This document shows positions 20,142 through 31,318 of a stretch of 64,000 nt of DNA, one piece after another (position 1 is the stretch's first letter; the number at the start of each line of letters is the position of its first letter). The position numbers and the translations under genes are program-made. Below the pieces are notes generated by a model, which ran no database searches, was not told the DNA's origin, and saw only the letters and a program-made list of their open reading frames with translations. This DNA is from Shewanella salipaludis. GTDB taxonomy: Bacteria > Pseudomonadota > Gammaproteobacteria > Enterobacterales > Shewanellaceae. The stretch is taken from the NCBI RefSeq assembly GCF_012911865.1, contig NZ_JAAXYH010000004.1:124001-188000 (forward strand). The letters are read 5' to 3'.

Positions 20142-22190
20142 ATGAAATCTTCTGCCGCGATAAAAACTCCATTCACAGTGTCTCGTCTGTTTCAGACTGT
20201 GATCGGAGCGGTATTATTTTTGGGCGTGTTGCCGACTGCCATGGCGGCCAATAGCCTGGTGGATGTCAAGTATCACAGCATTATCGATCGCCAACTCGAA
20301 CTCGAGTTGGTGTTTGCGCAGCCGCTGACCCCGCCAGGCGTCGAGGTCAAGGCATCGCCGGCCGGGATAGTGCTGAGCTTCGACGACAGCCAGTCGGATC
20401 TGCGCAAGACCGAGCTGCCCATAGACCGGGCCGGGGTCAAGCAAGTGACGCTGACCCAGGCCGATACCCGGCTCAAGGTCGGTGTCGACCTGGACAAGGT
20501 TAGGCCCTATCAGGGCAGGGTGGTGGGCAACAGCTACCGGCTGACGGTCAACGATACTCAGCTCAGCTCGGCGCAAACGGATAATCCCTTCGTCAACAGC
20601 GTCAAGAACATAGATTTTCGCCGTAATGCCGAGGGCGGCGGCGATCTCTTGGTCGCCTTGAACAATCGCACCGTCGCGGCCGACGTGTCCCAGGTCGGCG
20701 CCAAGCTGGAAGTGAAATTCTACAATACCGACATAGACCCGGACATGCTCTACGTGATGGACGTGCAGGACTTTGCTACCCAGGTGAAAAGCTTCGAGAC
20801 CTTTAAGGACGAGGCGACCACCCGCATCCTGCTGGATATCGACGGCAACTATGAATACCAGTCGCAGCAGGATGGCAATGTCTTCAAGCTGAGCATGAAT
20901 AAGGCCCAGCGGGAAAGCGTCGCCAAGGATGAGAAGCGTTATTCGGGCAAGTCCCTGTCGCTGAACTTCCAGAATATCTCGGTGCGTACCGTGTTGCAGA
21001 TCATCGCAGACTACAACGACTTGAACCTGGTCACCAGCGACACTGTGCAGGGGGATATCACCCTCAGGCTCGACGATGTGCCATGGGACCAGGCGCTGGA
21101 TCTGATCCTGCAAACCAAGGGCCTGGATAAACGCATTCAAGGCAACATTCTCATGGTGGCTCCCAGCGAGGAGCTGGCGATCCGCGAGAGTCAGGAGCTG
21201 AAGAATAAGCAGGAGGTGAAGGAACTCCTGCCCCTCTATTCCGAATACCTGCAGATCAACTATGCCAAGGCGGTGGATATCGCCGAGCTGCTCAAGAGCG
21301 CCGACTCCAGCCTGCTGTCCAGCCGTGGCAGCGTCGCAGTGGATGAACGTACCAATACGCTATTGGTGAAAGACACCGCCGAGATCCTGGAAAATATTCA
21401 CGAGTTGACCAAGGTGCTGGACATCCCTATCCGCCAGGTGTTGATCGAGTCCCGCATGGTGACGGTCAAGGACGATGTGTCCGAGGACCTGGGCATTCGT
21501 TGGGGGGTTACAGATCAGCAGGGCAGCAAAGGCACTTCGGGCAGCCTGAGTGGCGCCGAACAGATAGCCAACGGTGTGGTGCCGGCGGCCGGGGATCGCC
21601 TCAATGTCAACTTGCCGGCCGCCGTGGCTAACCCGGCCAGCATCGCCTTTCATGTGGCCAAGTTGGCCGACGGCACCATACTGGACATGGAACTGAGTGC
21701 ACTGGAGCAGGAAAACAAGGGAGAGATCATCGCCAGTCCGCGGATCACGACCTCGAACCAGAAATCGGCCTACATAGAGCAAGGGGTCGAGATCCCCTAT
21801 GTGGAGTCCACCTCCAGCGGTGCCACCTCGGTCAGCTTCAAGAAGGCGGTGCTGTCACTGAGGGTCACACCACAGATCACCCCGGACAACAGAGTGATAC
21901 TGGATCTGGAAATCACCCAGGACTCCCAGGGCAAGAGCGTCGATACCCCGCTGGGACAGGCGGTGTCCATAGATACCCAGAGGATAGGCACCCAGGTGTT
22001 GGTGAACAATGGCGAGACCATAGTCTTGGGCGGCATCTACCAGCAAAATCTGATCAGTCGGGTGAGCAAGGTGCCGGTACTGGGCGATATCCCATTTCTG
22101 GGTTTCCTGTTCAGGAACACCACAGATCAGAATGAGCGCCAGGAATTGCTTATTTTCGTGACCCCGAAAATCGTGGCCGAAAAAATTTAA
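20142..22190 (+). CDS. pilQ: Type IV pilus secretin PilQ
   Basis: A 682-residue outer membrane secretin. A signal peptide (cleavage near AMA-A, residue 30-35) precedes two AMIN peptidoglycan-binding domains (about 40-240), an N0/STN domain (SLNFQNISVRTVLQIIADY), an N1/KH-like domain with DERTNTLLVKDT, and the secretin core with VPVLGDIPFLGFLFR and a C-terminal beta-strand. It forms the multimeric pore through which the pilus exits. Last gene of pilMNOPQ, followed by a strong hairpin. Confidence 0.96.
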   Translation: MKSSAAIKTPFTVSRLFQTVIGAVLFLGVLPTAMAANSLVDVKYHSIIDRQLELELVFAQPLTPPGVEVKASPAGIVLSFDDSQSDLRKTELPIDRAGVKQVTLTQADTRLKVGVDLDKVRPYQGRVVGNSYRLTVNDTQLSSAQTDNPFVNSVKNIDFRRNAEGGGDLLVALNNRTVAADVSQVGAKLEVKFYNTDIDPDMLYVMDVQDFATQVKSFETFKDEATTRILLDIDGNYEYQSQQDGNVFKLSMNKAQRESVAKDEKRYSGKSLSLNFQNISVRTVLQIIADYNDLNLVTSDTVQGDITLRLDDVPWDQALDLILQTKGLDKRIQGNILMVAPSEELAIRESQELKNKQEVKELLPLYSEYLQINYAKAVDIAELLKSADSSLLSSRGSVAVDERTNTLLVKDTAEILENIHELTKVLDIPIRQVLIESRMVTVKDDVSEDLGIRWGVTDQQGSKGTSGSLSGAEQIANGVVPAAGDRLNVNLPAAVANPASIAFHVAKLADGTILDMELSALEQENKGEIIASPRITTSNQKSAYIEQGVEIPYVESTSSGATSVSFKKAVLSLRVTPQITPDNRVILDLEITQDSQGKSVDTPLGQAVSIDTQRIGTQVLVNNGETIVLGGIYQQNLISRVSKVPVLGDIPFLGFLFRNTTDQNERQELLIFVTPKIVAEKI

Positions 22191-22208
22191 CCCCTTGCTC
22201 CCTATCGA

Positions 22209-22237
22209 CTAAAACCAGCAACCTTTGCTGGTTTTAG
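22209..22237 (+). terminator. Hairpin after pilQ
   Basis: A 13-bp perfect stem (CTAAAACCAGCAA with its complement) and a 3-base loop, 18 bases past the pilQ stop. Its descending arm ends GGTTTTAG and the following sequence is not a clean T tract, so termination may be partial. Confidence 0.65.
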
Positions 22238-22280
22238 CGTTTAAGGCGTACAATATCTTAGGATAAATGGCGCACATCAC

Positions 22281-22310
22281 TTGCCAGCCCTAGCCTTAAA
22301 CTGAGATAAT
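22281..22310 (+). promoter_or_regulatory. Candidate promoter of aroK-aroB-damX-dam
   Basis: TTGCCA and GATAAT separated by 18 bases, about 100 bases before aroK. This separates aroK from the pil operon, together with the hairpin upstream. Confidence 0.45.
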
Positions 22311-22407
22311 CCACGGTCAAGTCTCATAAGAGCAAGGTAACAAATTAGGTCGGCTTGATTGTGAGTCGATATAGGCATACTTTTCATAAGATCCAGACGT
22401 AAAAGAA

Positions 22408-22923
22408 ATGGCTGAAAAACGTAATATTTTTCTGGTAGGCCCTATGGGCGCAGGTAAAAGCACCATAGGTCGCCATCTGGCGCAAATGCTGCATTTAGAA
22501 TTCCACGATTCAGATCAAGAGATTGAGCAACGCACGGGTGCAGATATCGCCTGGGTGTTCGACGTCGAAGGTGAAGAAGGCTTCCGTCGTCGTGAAGCTC
22601 AGGTCATCGCCGACTTGTCCGAAAAGCAAGGTATCGTACTCGCCACCGGTGGCGGTTCGGTACAGAGCAAAGATATCCGTAATCATCTTTCTGCTCGTGG
22701 GATTGTGGTGTACCTGGAAACCACTATCGACAAACAGGTCGCTCGTACCCAAAGAGACAAGCGACGCCCATTATTGCAGGTGGATGACCCTCGGGAAGTG
22801 TTGGAGAATCTCGCAGAGGTCCGTAACCCACTGTACGAAGAAATTGCCGATGTGATCGTCAAGACCGACGAGCAGAGCGCAAAAATCGTTGCAAATCAGA
22901 TTATCGAGCAATTAGGTTTTTAG
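22408..22923 (+). CDS. aroK: Shikimate kinase I
   Basis: A 171-residue P-loop kinase that phosphorylates shikimate in the common aromatic pathway. The Walker A motif GPMGAGKST starts at residue 11; the shikimate-binding DxD (HDSDQEIE) and GGG (LATGGGSV) motifs and the lid RPLL are present. Length and N-terminus match AroK rather than AroL. It leads the aroK-aroB-damX-dam cluster seen in enterics. Confidence 0.96.
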   Translation: MAEKRNIFLVGPMGAGKSTIGRHLAQMLHLEFHDSDQEIEQRTGADIAWVFDVEGEEGFRRREAQVIADLSEKQGIVLATGGGSVQSKDIRNHLSARGIVVYLETTIDKQVARTQRDKRRPLLQVDDPREVLENLAEVRNPLYEEIADVIVKTDEQSAKIVANQIIEQLGF

Positions 22924-22932
22924 GCAGAGAGA

Positions 22933-24009
22933 ATGAAGCAAATTCGGGTCGATTTAGGTATACGCAGTTATCCCATTTATATTGGCCAGAATTTGATGAA
23001 TGACAGTGAGCTCTTGTCTCGCTACCTGGCTAACAAACGCATCCTCATAGTCACCAATGACACCATAGCGCCCCTGTACCTGGAAAGGTTAAGGGCCCTG
23101 ATGGCGTCATTCGGTGAGGTGAATTCGGTATTGCTCCCGGATGGCGAGCAATATAAAGATCTGACCCATCTGGAACATATTTTTGCCGCCCTGCTGCAGC
23201 AAAATTATGCCAGAGATTCTGTGTTGGTGGCTCTGGGCGGTGGTGTCATAGGCGACATGACCGGCTTTGCCGCCGCCTGCTACCAGCGCGGCATAGACTT
23301 TATTCAGATCCCTACCACGCTGCTTTCCCAAGTCGACTCTTCGGTTGGCGGTAAAACCGCGGTCAATCATCCCCTCGGCAAGAACATGATAGGCGCCTTC
23401 TATCAGCCCCAACTGGTGCTGATAGACACGGACTGTCTCGAGAGCTTGCCGGCGCGGGAGTTCGCCGCCGGCATGGCCGAAGTCATCAAGTATGGCATCA
23501 TGTGGGATGGGGATTTCTTCCTCTGGCTCGAGGCCAATGTCGAGGCCCTGAAGGCCCTGGATACGGCGGCGCTGGAATATGCCATAGCACGTTGTTGCGA
23601 GATCAAGGCCGAGGTCGTCGCCCAGGATGAGACGGAACAAGGCGTCAGGGCCCTGTTGAATCTGGGACATACCTTCGGTCATGCCATCGAGGCCGAGATG
23701 GGCTATGGCAATTGGTTGCATGGCGAAGCCGTGGCCGCCGGCACAGTACTGGCGGCCAAGACGGCGGCCAGGCTGGAGCTGCTCGACGAGGCAGTGGTGC
23801 AGCGCATCATGGCGCTGATGCGGGCCTTCGATCTGCCGGTACAGGCACCGGAATCCATGGATTTCGACAGTTTCATTAAACATATGCGGCGCGATAAGAA
23901 AGTCTTGGGTGGACAGCTCAGGCTGGTACTGCCCCAGGCCCTGGGTCGGGCGGATGTCTTCAGTCGGGTGGATGAAGCCGTGCTCGAGCAGGTTATCCGC
24001 AGTCGATAA
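22933..24009 (+). CDS. aroB: 3-dehydroquinate synthase
   Basis: A 358-residue NAD- and metal-dependent enzyme that cyclises DAHP to 3-dehydroquinate. [15 protein letters not shown] is the nucleotide loop, [15 protein letters not shown] the substrate site, and GHTFGHAIE carries metal-ligand histidines. It starts 9 bases after aroK in the same transcript. Confidence 0.96.
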   Translation: MKQIRVDLGIRSYPIYIGQNLMNDSELLSRYLANKRILIVTNDTIAPLYLERLRALMASFGEVNSVLLPDGEQYKDLTHLEHIFAALLQQNYARDSVLVALGGGVIGDMTGFAAACYQRGIDFIQIPTTLLSQVDSSVGGKTAVNHPLGKNMIGAFYQPQLVLIDTDCLESLPAREFAAGMAEVIKYGIMWDGDFFLWLEANVEALKALDTAALEYAIARCCEIKAEVVAQDETEQGVRALLNLGHTFGHAIEAEMGYGNWLHGEAVAAGTVLAAKTAARLELLDEAVVQRIMALMRAFDLPVQAPESMDFDSFIKHMRRDKKVLGGQLRLVLPQALGRADVFSRVDEAVLEQVIRSR

Positions 24010-24027
24010 CGACTATGTGGTGGCTCG

Positions 24028-25494
24028 GTGACATTTCATGATTTGGTCCTGCTTCCATCCCAGGAGGCCATGGTACAGAGGCTGCACCATATTGCCAGTT
24101 ACAGCGAGCAGCTGCTGGTGCTCAGTGGTGCCCGGGGCGCGGGTAAAACGACCCTGGTCACGGCACTGGCGACCGAGTTCGATGATTATAACGCCGCCCT
24201 GATCACTTGTCCCATGCATGCCGACAGCGCCGAGATCCGCCGCAAGATCTTGGTGCAGCTGATATCCTCCCCCTTGTTCGACGACGAAGTGCCTCTGGCC
24301 GACACCCTGTTGCGGGTCACAGCCTCTCTCGGCAAACCCCTGCATATCATCATAGACGATGCACATCTGCTGCCCATGACCCTGTGGGCCGAATGTATCA
24401 TACTCAGCCAACTCAAATGTGCCGGCAAGGCGATCGCCCTGACCCTGACGGTGGCGCCGGCATTTCTCGATGAATTGATGGCACAACTGCCGGAGCCGCA
24501 GCGTAAGCTGCTGCTGCCCGTGGGGGTCGAGCCCCTGGGACCGATAGAGCGGGAAGCCCTGTACCGCAGCCTGTTGATCCGCAGCGGCCAGACACCGTTC
24601 GCCCCCCGGGACATCATCAGGGCCCAGCTGGAACGCCAGTCGGGCACCCCGGGCGAGGTGGTGACCCTGCTGGAGCTGGCCTTGAATGACTCCCCAAGCC
24701 CGCAAGCCAGGTGGCGCGGCTGGCATCTGACCGGCCTGCTGGCGGTGCTGCTCGCTTTGACGGCTGGGCTCTACTGGTTCATCGGCGGCGAGCCTAGGCC
24801 GGCGGATGGCGTCGCCCCGAGCCAGGCGGGTTACCCTGAGCTGCGCCGTTATGGGCAGGCTATCCTGGCGCCCCAAGGGGATGCCGCGGCGGCCCGGCCG
24901 AGTCCGTTGGCGCTGGCCGGGGGAGGCTTATTCTCCGCGGCTGTCGATGTCGATGCGAATGCCAATACCGGCGATACAGATACCGGCGATACTCAAGTCA
25001 TCGAGGCGCAGGCGGCAGCTCCCGAAGCCGCAGCGCACGCCGATCGAGAAGCCGCGCCCGTATCGAGCCGGGCGCAGGAGAACACGGCAGAGGTGCAGAC
25101 TGCCGAGCCGGCCTTGGCGGCGGTCACGGTGGAGGCGGCGGCGATCGCCCGGCAGCAGCGCCCCATAGAGTTAATCAAGGCGCAGCGCAGCCGGACCCAG
25201 GGGCAGCCCAAGGCCAGGAAGGGCTACACGCTGCAGCTTGCCAGCATGACCAAGCGCGAATCCTTGACCCCCGTGATACACCGGTTGGCGGCGGAGAAGG
25301 AGATCTACCTGGGCAAGTATCGAAAGCGTTGGATCATCTTCATGGGAAGTTTCGACGACATGGCGGCGGCTAATCTCGCCGCCCAAAGGTTGGTGCAGCG
25401 CTACCGATTCGAAGCGCCTTGGCCGCGGCCCTGGGCGGACCTGGGCGAATATGAAGTGCAACAAGTGGCGACAGACGGTGAAATCCCGCAATAA
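24028..25494 (+). CDS. damX: DamX-like AAA ATPase / SPOR-domain cell division protein
   Basis: A 488-residue protein starting at GTG. An AAA+ domain (about 1-215, Walker A GARGAGKT near residue 35, Walker B HIIIDDAHLL) precedes a single membrane helix (about 232-250), a long Ala/Glu/Pro-rich periplasmic linker and a C-terminal SPOR domain (from KGYTLQLASM, about 405-480) that recognises denuded septal peptidoglycan. E. coli DamX has the same place between aroB and dam and the same TM-linker-SPOR part, but its cytosolic half is less ATPase-like. A role at the division septum is inferred from SPOR and synteny. Confidence 0.85.
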   Translation: MTFHDLVLLPSQEAMVQRLHHIASYSEQLLVLSGARGAGKTTLVTALATEFDDYNAALITCPMHADSAEIRRKILVQLISSPLFDDEVPLADTLLRVTASLGKPLHIIIDDAHLLPMTLWAECIILSQLKCAGKAIALTLTVAPAFLDELMAQLPEPQRKLLLPVGVEPLGPIEREALYRSLLIRSGQTPFAPRDIIRAQLERQSGTPGEVVTLLELALNDSPSPQARWRGWHLTGLLAVLLALTAGLYWFIGGEPRPADGVAPSQAGYPELRRYGQAILAPQGDAAAARPSPLALAGGGLFSAAVDVDANANTGDTDTGDTQVIEAQAAAPEAAAHADREAAPVSSRAQENTAEVQTAEPALAAVTVEAAAIARQQRPIELIKAQRSRTQGQPKARKGYTLQLASMTKRESLTPVIHRLAAEKEIYLGKYRKRWIIFMGSFDDMAAANLAAQRLVQRYRFEAPWPRPWADLGEYEVQQVATDGEIPQ

Positions 25495-25542
25495 ACAGAG
25501 TACAATCGTGGCCTTCTTTTTGCCTGGCATTCATCAATTTAA

Positions 25543-26421
25543 ATGAGTAAAAAACAAAGAGCCTTCCTCAAGTGGGCGGGTGGAAAATTTAAACTGGTTG
25601 ATGCGTTGGCCGATTATCTGCCCCGGGGGGAGCGCCTGGTGGAGCCTTTCGTAGGTGCAGGCTCAGTGTTCCTCAACACGGATTATCCCAGCTACCTGCT
25701 GTGTGATATCAATCAGGATCTGATCAATCTCTACCAGATAGTGCAGCGGCGTCCCCAGGCCTATATCGATGCCGCCAAGGCCTTGTTTGTGGCCGAGATG
25801 AATGACAAGGAAGCCTACTATCGCATCCGCGACGGCTTCAATCGCAGCAAAGATCCGTTCACCCGCTCCGTCTATTTCCTGTATTTGAATCGCCATGGCT
25901 TCAACGGCTTATGCCGTTATAACCGCAAGGGCGGCTTCAATGTGCCATTCGGTTCCTACAAGAAGCCCTATTTCCCCGAGCAGGAAATCTGGGCCTTCTC
26001 GGAAAAGGCGCAGAAGGCGGAGTTTCGCTGCATAGGCTATGAAGAGGCTTTCGGCATGACCCGCCTGGGCGATGTGATCTACTGCGACCCGCCGTATGCG
26101 CCGCTGTCGACGACCGCCAGTTTCACCACCTATGTCGGTGCCGGTTTCAGCCTGGATGACCAGGCCCTGCTGGCCCGCAAGTCCCGCCACACGGCATTGG
26201 ACAGGGGCATTCCGGTGCTTATCAGCAACCATGATATCCCCTTGACCCGGGAGTTGTACCATGGTGCCCGTCTGGGAAAGATCCAGGTGCAGCGCAACAT
26301 CAGCCAGAATGGCGGTGGTCGCAACAAGGTCGACGAATTGATGGCGCTCTATGACAAGGCCTATTACCTGGAAGAAGAGCCGGCTGGGGTTGAAAGCCCG
26401 ATTGAAAGCCGGGTCGGATGA
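25543..26421 (+). CDS. dam: DNA adenine methylase Dam
   Basis: A 292-residue type II N6-adenine methyltransferase (alpha group) acting on GATC, used in mismatch repair strand choice and replication timing. The SAM motif FLKWAGGK is at the N-terminus and the catalytic DPPY (CDPPYAPLS) at about residue 182. It follows damX by 48 bases as in enterics. The family is about 270-280 aa; the last 15 or so residues are an unremarkable tail. Confidence 0.95.
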   Translation: MSKKQRAFLKWAGGKFKLVDALADYLPRGERLVEPFVGAGSVFLNTDYPSYLLCDINQDLINLYQIVQRRPQAYIDAAKALFVAEMNDKEAYYRIRDGFNRSKDPFTRSVYFLYLNRHGFNGLCRYNRKGGFNVPFGSYKKPYFPEQEIWAFSEKAQKAEFRCIGYEEAFGMTRLGDVIYCDPPYAPLSTTASFTTYVGAGFSLDDQALLARKSRHTALDRGIPVLISNHDIPLTRELYHGARLGKIQVQRNISQNGGGRNKVDELMALYDKAYYLEEEPAGVESPIESRVG

Positions 26422-26447
26422 GTGGGAGAGCGGCCCAAGCTAACTGC

Positions 26448-26633
26448 TCAGGCGAGCACTTGTTGCACTATGAAGATCAGGGTCATGACCAGGACCAGTG
26501 CCATGACAATGCCCATGATGATGAAGGCCAGCGGCGAGTTTTGTTGAAAGTCGCGCACCCGATTGGCGTCTGTCTGTACCCCAAAGAAGGCCGCCAGGGT
26601 GCTGCAGAAGACCTGCCATAAGCGCCGCAGCAT
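26448..26633 (-). CDS. DUF2970 family small membrane protein
   Basis: A 61-residue protein matching DUF2970: a short amphipathic N-terminal part (LWQVFCSTLAAFFGVQ), the characteristic N-terminal NRVRDF linker, and one C-terminal transmembrane helix (about 36-58). Its ATG shares a base with the stop of the gene upstream (TGATG), so the two are translationally coupled. Function unknown; commonly found in Shewanella and Pseudomonas. Confidence 0.75.
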   Translation of the reverse strand: MLRRLWQVFCSTLAAFFGVQTDANRVRDFQQNSPLAFIIMGIVMALVLVMTLIFIVQQVLA

Positions 26634-26989
26634 CAGAAATTCTTCTGGCTGTTAGGGGTGATATTTTCCAGCGGTTTGTCCGTGTGGCCGTGGAGCAGTT
26701 CCAGCAGATCCACGAAGTGGGCCTGGTTGGAGCGATTGCTGCCGGTTAACCAGCTGACCCAGCTTAACCCCTGGCCCTGGTTGGCACAGCGGTTAGTGGG
26801 ATGGCTGCTGGGCAGACTGTCATTATAGGCGGTGTCGCCACTGCAGACGCAGGCCGAGGTGCTTGGATCCGGGGTCAAGGCGTTGATCCCCAGGGCTGTG
26901 GTGCTCAGCAGCAACGCCGTCGATGCCAGCAGCGATTTGAGTCCGGGCTTCTTCATTCCGGCTTCATGCTGACTTCCTGCCGCATTCAT
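26633..26989 (-). CDS. Small secreted protein, function unknown
   Basis: A 118-residue protein. The ATG at 26989 is chosen because AAAGGA lies six bases ahead; ATGs at 27004, 27040 and 26956 are alternatives. Residues about 12-35 form a basic-hydrophobic signal-like segment (KKPGLKSLLAS then ALLLSTTALG). The mature part has three cysteines (CVC and RC) and is otherwise polar, ending in an asparagine-rich tail. No family recognised. It is coupled to the DUF2970 gene by TGATG overlap, so they may act together at the envelope. Confidence 0.6.
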   Translation of the reverse strand: MNAAGSQHEAGMKKPGLKSLLASTALLLSTTALGINALTPDPSTSACVCSGDTAYNDSLPSSHPTNRCANQGQGLSWVSWLTGSNRSNQAHFVDLLELLHGHTDKPLENITPNSQKNF

Positions 26990-27052
26990 TTGTTGTCCTT
27001 TCATCGCCTTCACTTCCTCATTACAGCTATCAGCGCTCATGTGAGCCGCCCG

Positions 27053-27058
27053 ATTATA
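27053..27058 (-). promoter_or_regulatory. -10 element of the minus-strand small-gene pair
   Basis: TATAAT on the minus strand, with TTCATA 16 bases upstream as a possible -35. Transcription would start near 27046, supplying the secreted protein and DUF2970 gene. Confidence 0.45.
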
Positions 27059-27136
27059 ACAAATCAGTTCAGTTTATGAACAAAAATTTATCATCCTCGG
27101 CTGTCCGGGTCTGTGACCAGGCAGTTAGTCGATGAT

Positions 27137-27165
27137 TTGTCGCAAAAAAGCCCTTTTACTATAGA
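27137..27165 (+). promoter_or_regulatory. Candidate promoter of rpe-gph-trpS
   Basis: TTGTCG and TATAGA with a 17-base spacer, about 55 bases before the rpe start. Confidence 0.5.
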
Positions 27166-27224
27166 GCCTGCCGCAAGCTGAGGGTAAAATAGGCGACTTC
27201 TTATTCACTTGCCATGAGTCTACT

Positions 27225-27899
27225 ATGCGCCCATTCCTGATCGCTCCCTCCATTCTGTCTGCCGATTTCGCCCGCCTGGGGGATGATGTTAACGCCGTGC
27301 TGGATGCGGGTGCCGACGTGATCCACTTCGATGTGATGGACAACCACTATGTGCCTAACCTGACCATGGGTCCCATGGTATGCCAGGCGCTGCGTGACTA
27401 TGGCATCAAGGCCGACATAGATGTGCACCTCATGGTGAAGCCGGTGGACAGGATCATTCCGGATTTTGCCAAGGCGGGAGCCTCGATCATTACCTTCCAT
27501 CCCGAAGCGAGTGAGCATCTGGATCGCAGCCTGCAGCTGATCAAGGAATCCGGCTGTAAGGCGGGCCTGGTGTTCAACCCCAGCACGCCGCTGCACTATT
27601 TGGACCATGTGATGGATAAACTGGATGTGATCTTGCTGATGTCGGTCAACCCCGGCTTCGGCGGTCAGTCCTTCATCCCATCGACCCTGGATAAGCTGCG
27701 CCTGGTGCGGGCGCGCATCGATGCCAGCGGCTTCGACATACGCCTGGAGATAGATGGTGGCGTCAAGGTCGACAACATAGCCGAGATCGCCGCCGCCGGT
27801 GCCGACATGTTTGTCGCCGGCTCGGCCATCTTCGGCAAGCCGGACTACAAGGCGGTGATCGACCAGATGCGTGCCGAGCTGGCCAAGGTGGCCTCTTAA
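27225..27899 (+). CDS. rpe: Ribulose-phosphate 3-epimerase
   Basis: A 224-residue TIM-barrel enzyme that interconverts ribulose-5-phosphate and xylulose-5-phosphate in the pentose phosphate pathway. [16 protein letters not shown] and [10 protein letters not shown] are the metal- and phosphate-binding motifs; [11 protein letters not shown] is the flexible loop. First gene of rpe-gph-trpS, the same order as in E. coli downstream of dam. Confidence 0.97.
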   Translation: MRPFLIAPSILSADFARLGDDVNAVLDAGADVIHFDVMDNHYVPNLTMGPMVCQALRDYGIKADIDVHLMVKPVDRIIPDFAKAGASIITFHPEASEHLDRSLQLIKESGCKAGLVFNPSTPLHYLDHVMDKLDVILLMSVNPGFGGQSFIPSTLDKLRLVRARIDASGFDIRLEIDGGVKVDNIAEIAAAGADMFVAGSAIFGKPDYKAVIDQMRAELAKVAS

Positions 27900-27902
27900 G
27901 CC

Positions 27903-28610
27903 GTGGTTGACTGGACACGACTCGAGGCGATAGCCTTAGATCTGGACGGTACCTTAGTCGACAGTGTGCCGGATCTGGCCGCCGCCACCCAGGCGACCCT
28001 GGAGGAGCTGGGGCTGGCATCTTGCAACGAGGCGGATGTGCGCCTCTGGGTGGGCAATGGCGCCCGCACCTTGATGCACAGGGCCATGAGTCGGGCGCTG
28101 GGGCAAACCGTGCCCGAGTCGCGTCTCGATGCGGCCATGCCCGTCTTCATGCGTCATTATGGCCTGCATCTGCAACGCCATAGTCGCCTGTATGACGGCG
28201 TTTATGACACCTTGGCACAGCTCAGTGCGGCCGGTTACCGGCTGGCGCTGGTGACCAACAAGCCCTATGAGTTCGCCGTCGCCCTGTTGCGGGGCTTTGG
28301 TTTGGAGGGCTTCTTCTCGCTGGTATTTGGCGGCGATTCCCTCGAGCGGATGAAGCCGGATCCCTTGCCGTTGCAGCATGTGCTGCACGAATGGCGTCTC
28401 GAAAAGAGCCAACTCCTGATGGTAGGGGATTCCAACAACGATATTTTTGCGGCCAAAGCGGCCGGAATCGCCTCAATCGGCTTGACCTATGGTTACAACT
28501 ACGGTGAAGATATCAGGCTTTGCGGCCCAGATGCCGTGTGTGATCAATTTAATGATATTCTGACCCGGATCCTGTTCGATTCGGGTGCAATGGAGCAATT
28601 AGACGTATGA
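27903..28610 (+). CDS. gph: Phosphoglycolate phosphatase
   Basis: A 235-residue HAD-superfamily phosphatase starting at GTG, three bases after the rpe stop. The nucleophile motif [10 protein letters not shown] is at about 13-22, followed by a cap domain, LVTNKP (motif II Thr) and MVGDSNNDI (motif IV acidic pair). Removes phosphate from 2-phosphoglycolate formed by DNA repair. Its end overlaps trpS by four bases. Confidence 0.94.
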   Translation: MVDWTRLEAIALDLDGTLVDSVPDLAAATQATLEELGLASCNEADVRLWVGNGARTLMHRAMSRALGQTVPESRLDAAMPVFMRHYGLHLQRHSRLYDGVYDTLAQLSAAGYRLALVTNKPYEFAVALLRGFGLEGFFSLVFGGDSLERMKPDPLPLQHVLHEWRLEKSQLLMVGDSNNDIFAAKAAGIASIGLTYGYNYGEDIRLCGPDAVCDQFNDILTRILFDSGAMEQLDV

Positions 28611-29620
28611 CAAACCCTCAGGTGAGCAAACCCATAGTACTCAGCGGCGCCCAGCCGTCGGGTGAATTAACCATAGGTAATTATATGGGGGCATTGCGTC
28701 AGTGGGTCGCCATGCAAGACAGTCATGATTGCCTCTATTGTGTGGTGGACCTGCACGCCATCACAGTGCGTCAGGATCCGCTGACGTTGCGTGAGGCCTG
28801 TCTGGATACCCTGGCCTTGTATCTGGCCTGTGGCGTCGATCCCAAGAAGAGCACTGTGTTCATCCAGTCGCAGGTGCCACAGCATACCCAGCTGGGCTGG
28901 GCGCTGAACTGCTATGCCCAGATGGGCGAGCTCAACCGCATGACCCAGTTCAAGGATAAATCCCAGAAGTATGCCAGCAACATCAACGTTGGCCTGTTCG
29001 CCTACCCAGTGCTGATGGCGGCGGATATCTTGTTATACCAGGCCAACGAGATCCCGGTCGGCCAGGATCAGAAGCAGCATCTGGAATTGACCCGGGATAT
29101 TGCCACCCGTTTCAACAATGTCTACGGTGAGACCTTCACCATACCCGAGCCCTTCATTCCCGAGTTCGGCGCCAAGGTGATGTCACTGCAGGATCCCTTG
29201 AAGAAGATGTCCAAGTCCGATGAAAACCGCAACAACATCATAGGTCTGCTGGAAGATCCCAAGGTCATCACCAAGAAGATCAAGAAGGCCATGACCGACA
29301 GTGAAGAGCCGCCCGTGGTGCGTTTCGATGTCGAGAATAAGCCAGGGGTGTCCAACCTGTTGAGCCTGATCTCCGGCACTTCGGGCCAGAGCATCGCCAG
29401 CATAGAGGCAGAGTTCGAGGGCAAGATGTATGGCCACTTGAAGTCGGCCACCGCCGATGCCGTGGTTGCCATGCTGGAGCCCTTGCAGGCCAGGTTCCAG
29501 GAGTTCAGGGCCGACAGGGCGTTTCTCGATCTGGTGATGCGCGACGGTGCCGAAAAGGCCCAGGCCCGCGCCGAAGTCACACTGAAGAAAGTCTATGAGA
29601 AGATAGGCCTGCTGGTGTAA
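28607..29620 (+). CDS. trpS: Tryptophanyl-tRNA synthetase
   Basis: A 337-residue class Ic aminoacyl-tRNA synthetase. The HIGH-equivalent [15 protein letters not shown], the dimer/Trp-site [10 protein letters not shown] and the KMSKS loop [13 protein letters not shown] are visible. The start overlaps gph by four bases (ATGA). Last gene of the operon, followed by a strong terminator. Confidence 0.97.
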   Translation: MTNPQVSKPIVLSGAQPSGELTIGNYMGALRQWVAMQDSHDCLYCVVDLHAITVRQDPLTLREACLDTLALYLACGVDPKKSTVFIQSQVPQHTQLGWALNCYAQMGELNRMTQFKDKSQKYASNINVGLFAYPVLMAADILLYQANEIPVGQDQKQHLELTRDIATRFNNVYGETFTIPEPFIPEFGAKVMSLQDPLKKMSKSDENRNNIIGLLEDPKVITKKIKKAMTDSEEPPVVRFDVENKPGVSNLLSLISGTSGQSIASIEAEFEGKMYGHLKSATADAVVAMLEPLQARFQEFRADRAFLDLVMRDGAEKAQARAEVTLKKVYEKIGLLV

Positions 29621-29641
29621 TGGCCGAGCTTGTCCGCACCT

Positions 29642-29671
29642 AAAAAAACCGACCCTGGGGTCGGTTTTTTT
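29642..29671. terminator. Bidirectional terminator between trpS and dolP
   Basis: Stem of ACCGACCC-type pairing with seven flanking A/T pairs (AAAAAAACCGACCC and its complement, two-base loop). Suits both convergent transcripts. Confidence 0.93.
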
Positions 29672-29730
29672 GTGCGCGCGTGTCAGGAGGCCGCTATGCG
29701 GTGCGCCGCTGGGGTTTGCCTTATGCGCGG

Positions 29731-30902
<1,172 letters not shown>

Positions 30903-30991
30903 CTACGATAAAGGTTGTTATCATGCCATATCTCCGGGCAGGAGTTGAGGCATGGATAGTAAAATTCTGTTCGGCGTCAGGCCTGTTGGCT

Positions 30992-31318
30992 TCAGAAGGC
31001 ATCGACCAACCACTGCACCTCATCGGCATCGAAGGCTATCAGGTCGAAGCGACAAGGGGCATCTATATCATGCAGTTGCAGATAATGGCTGGCGGCCCTG
31101 CGTATCCTGGCTATCTGTGCCTGACTCAGGGCATTGAGGGCGCCTCCATAATGCTGCCGGGCGCGGTATTTCACCTCGACGAAGACCCAGTATTCTCCGG
31201 CGCGCATCACCAGATCTATTTCACCGAAGGGATAGCGTACATTTTGGGCGATGAAGTGCAATCCCTGCCGTTGCAGATAGGCCTTGGCCGCCAGTTCCGC
31301 CTGTTGTCCCTGGGTCAT
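30992..31318 (-). CDS. yraN: UPF0102 (YraN) nuclease-fold protein
   Basis: A 108-residue protein with a restriction-endonuclease-like core: [16 protein letters not shown], then [13 protein letters not shown] and VFVEVKYR, whose E, D and ExK residues match the PD-(D/E)xK metal site. The family's role is unknown. It overlaps the lpoA end by four bases. Confidence 0.9.
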   Translation of the reverse strand: MTQGQQAELAAKAYLQRQGLHFIAQNVRYPFGEIDLVMRAGEYWVFVEVKYRARQHYGGALNALSQAQIARIRRAASHYLQLHDIDAPCRFDLIAFDADEVQWLVDAF

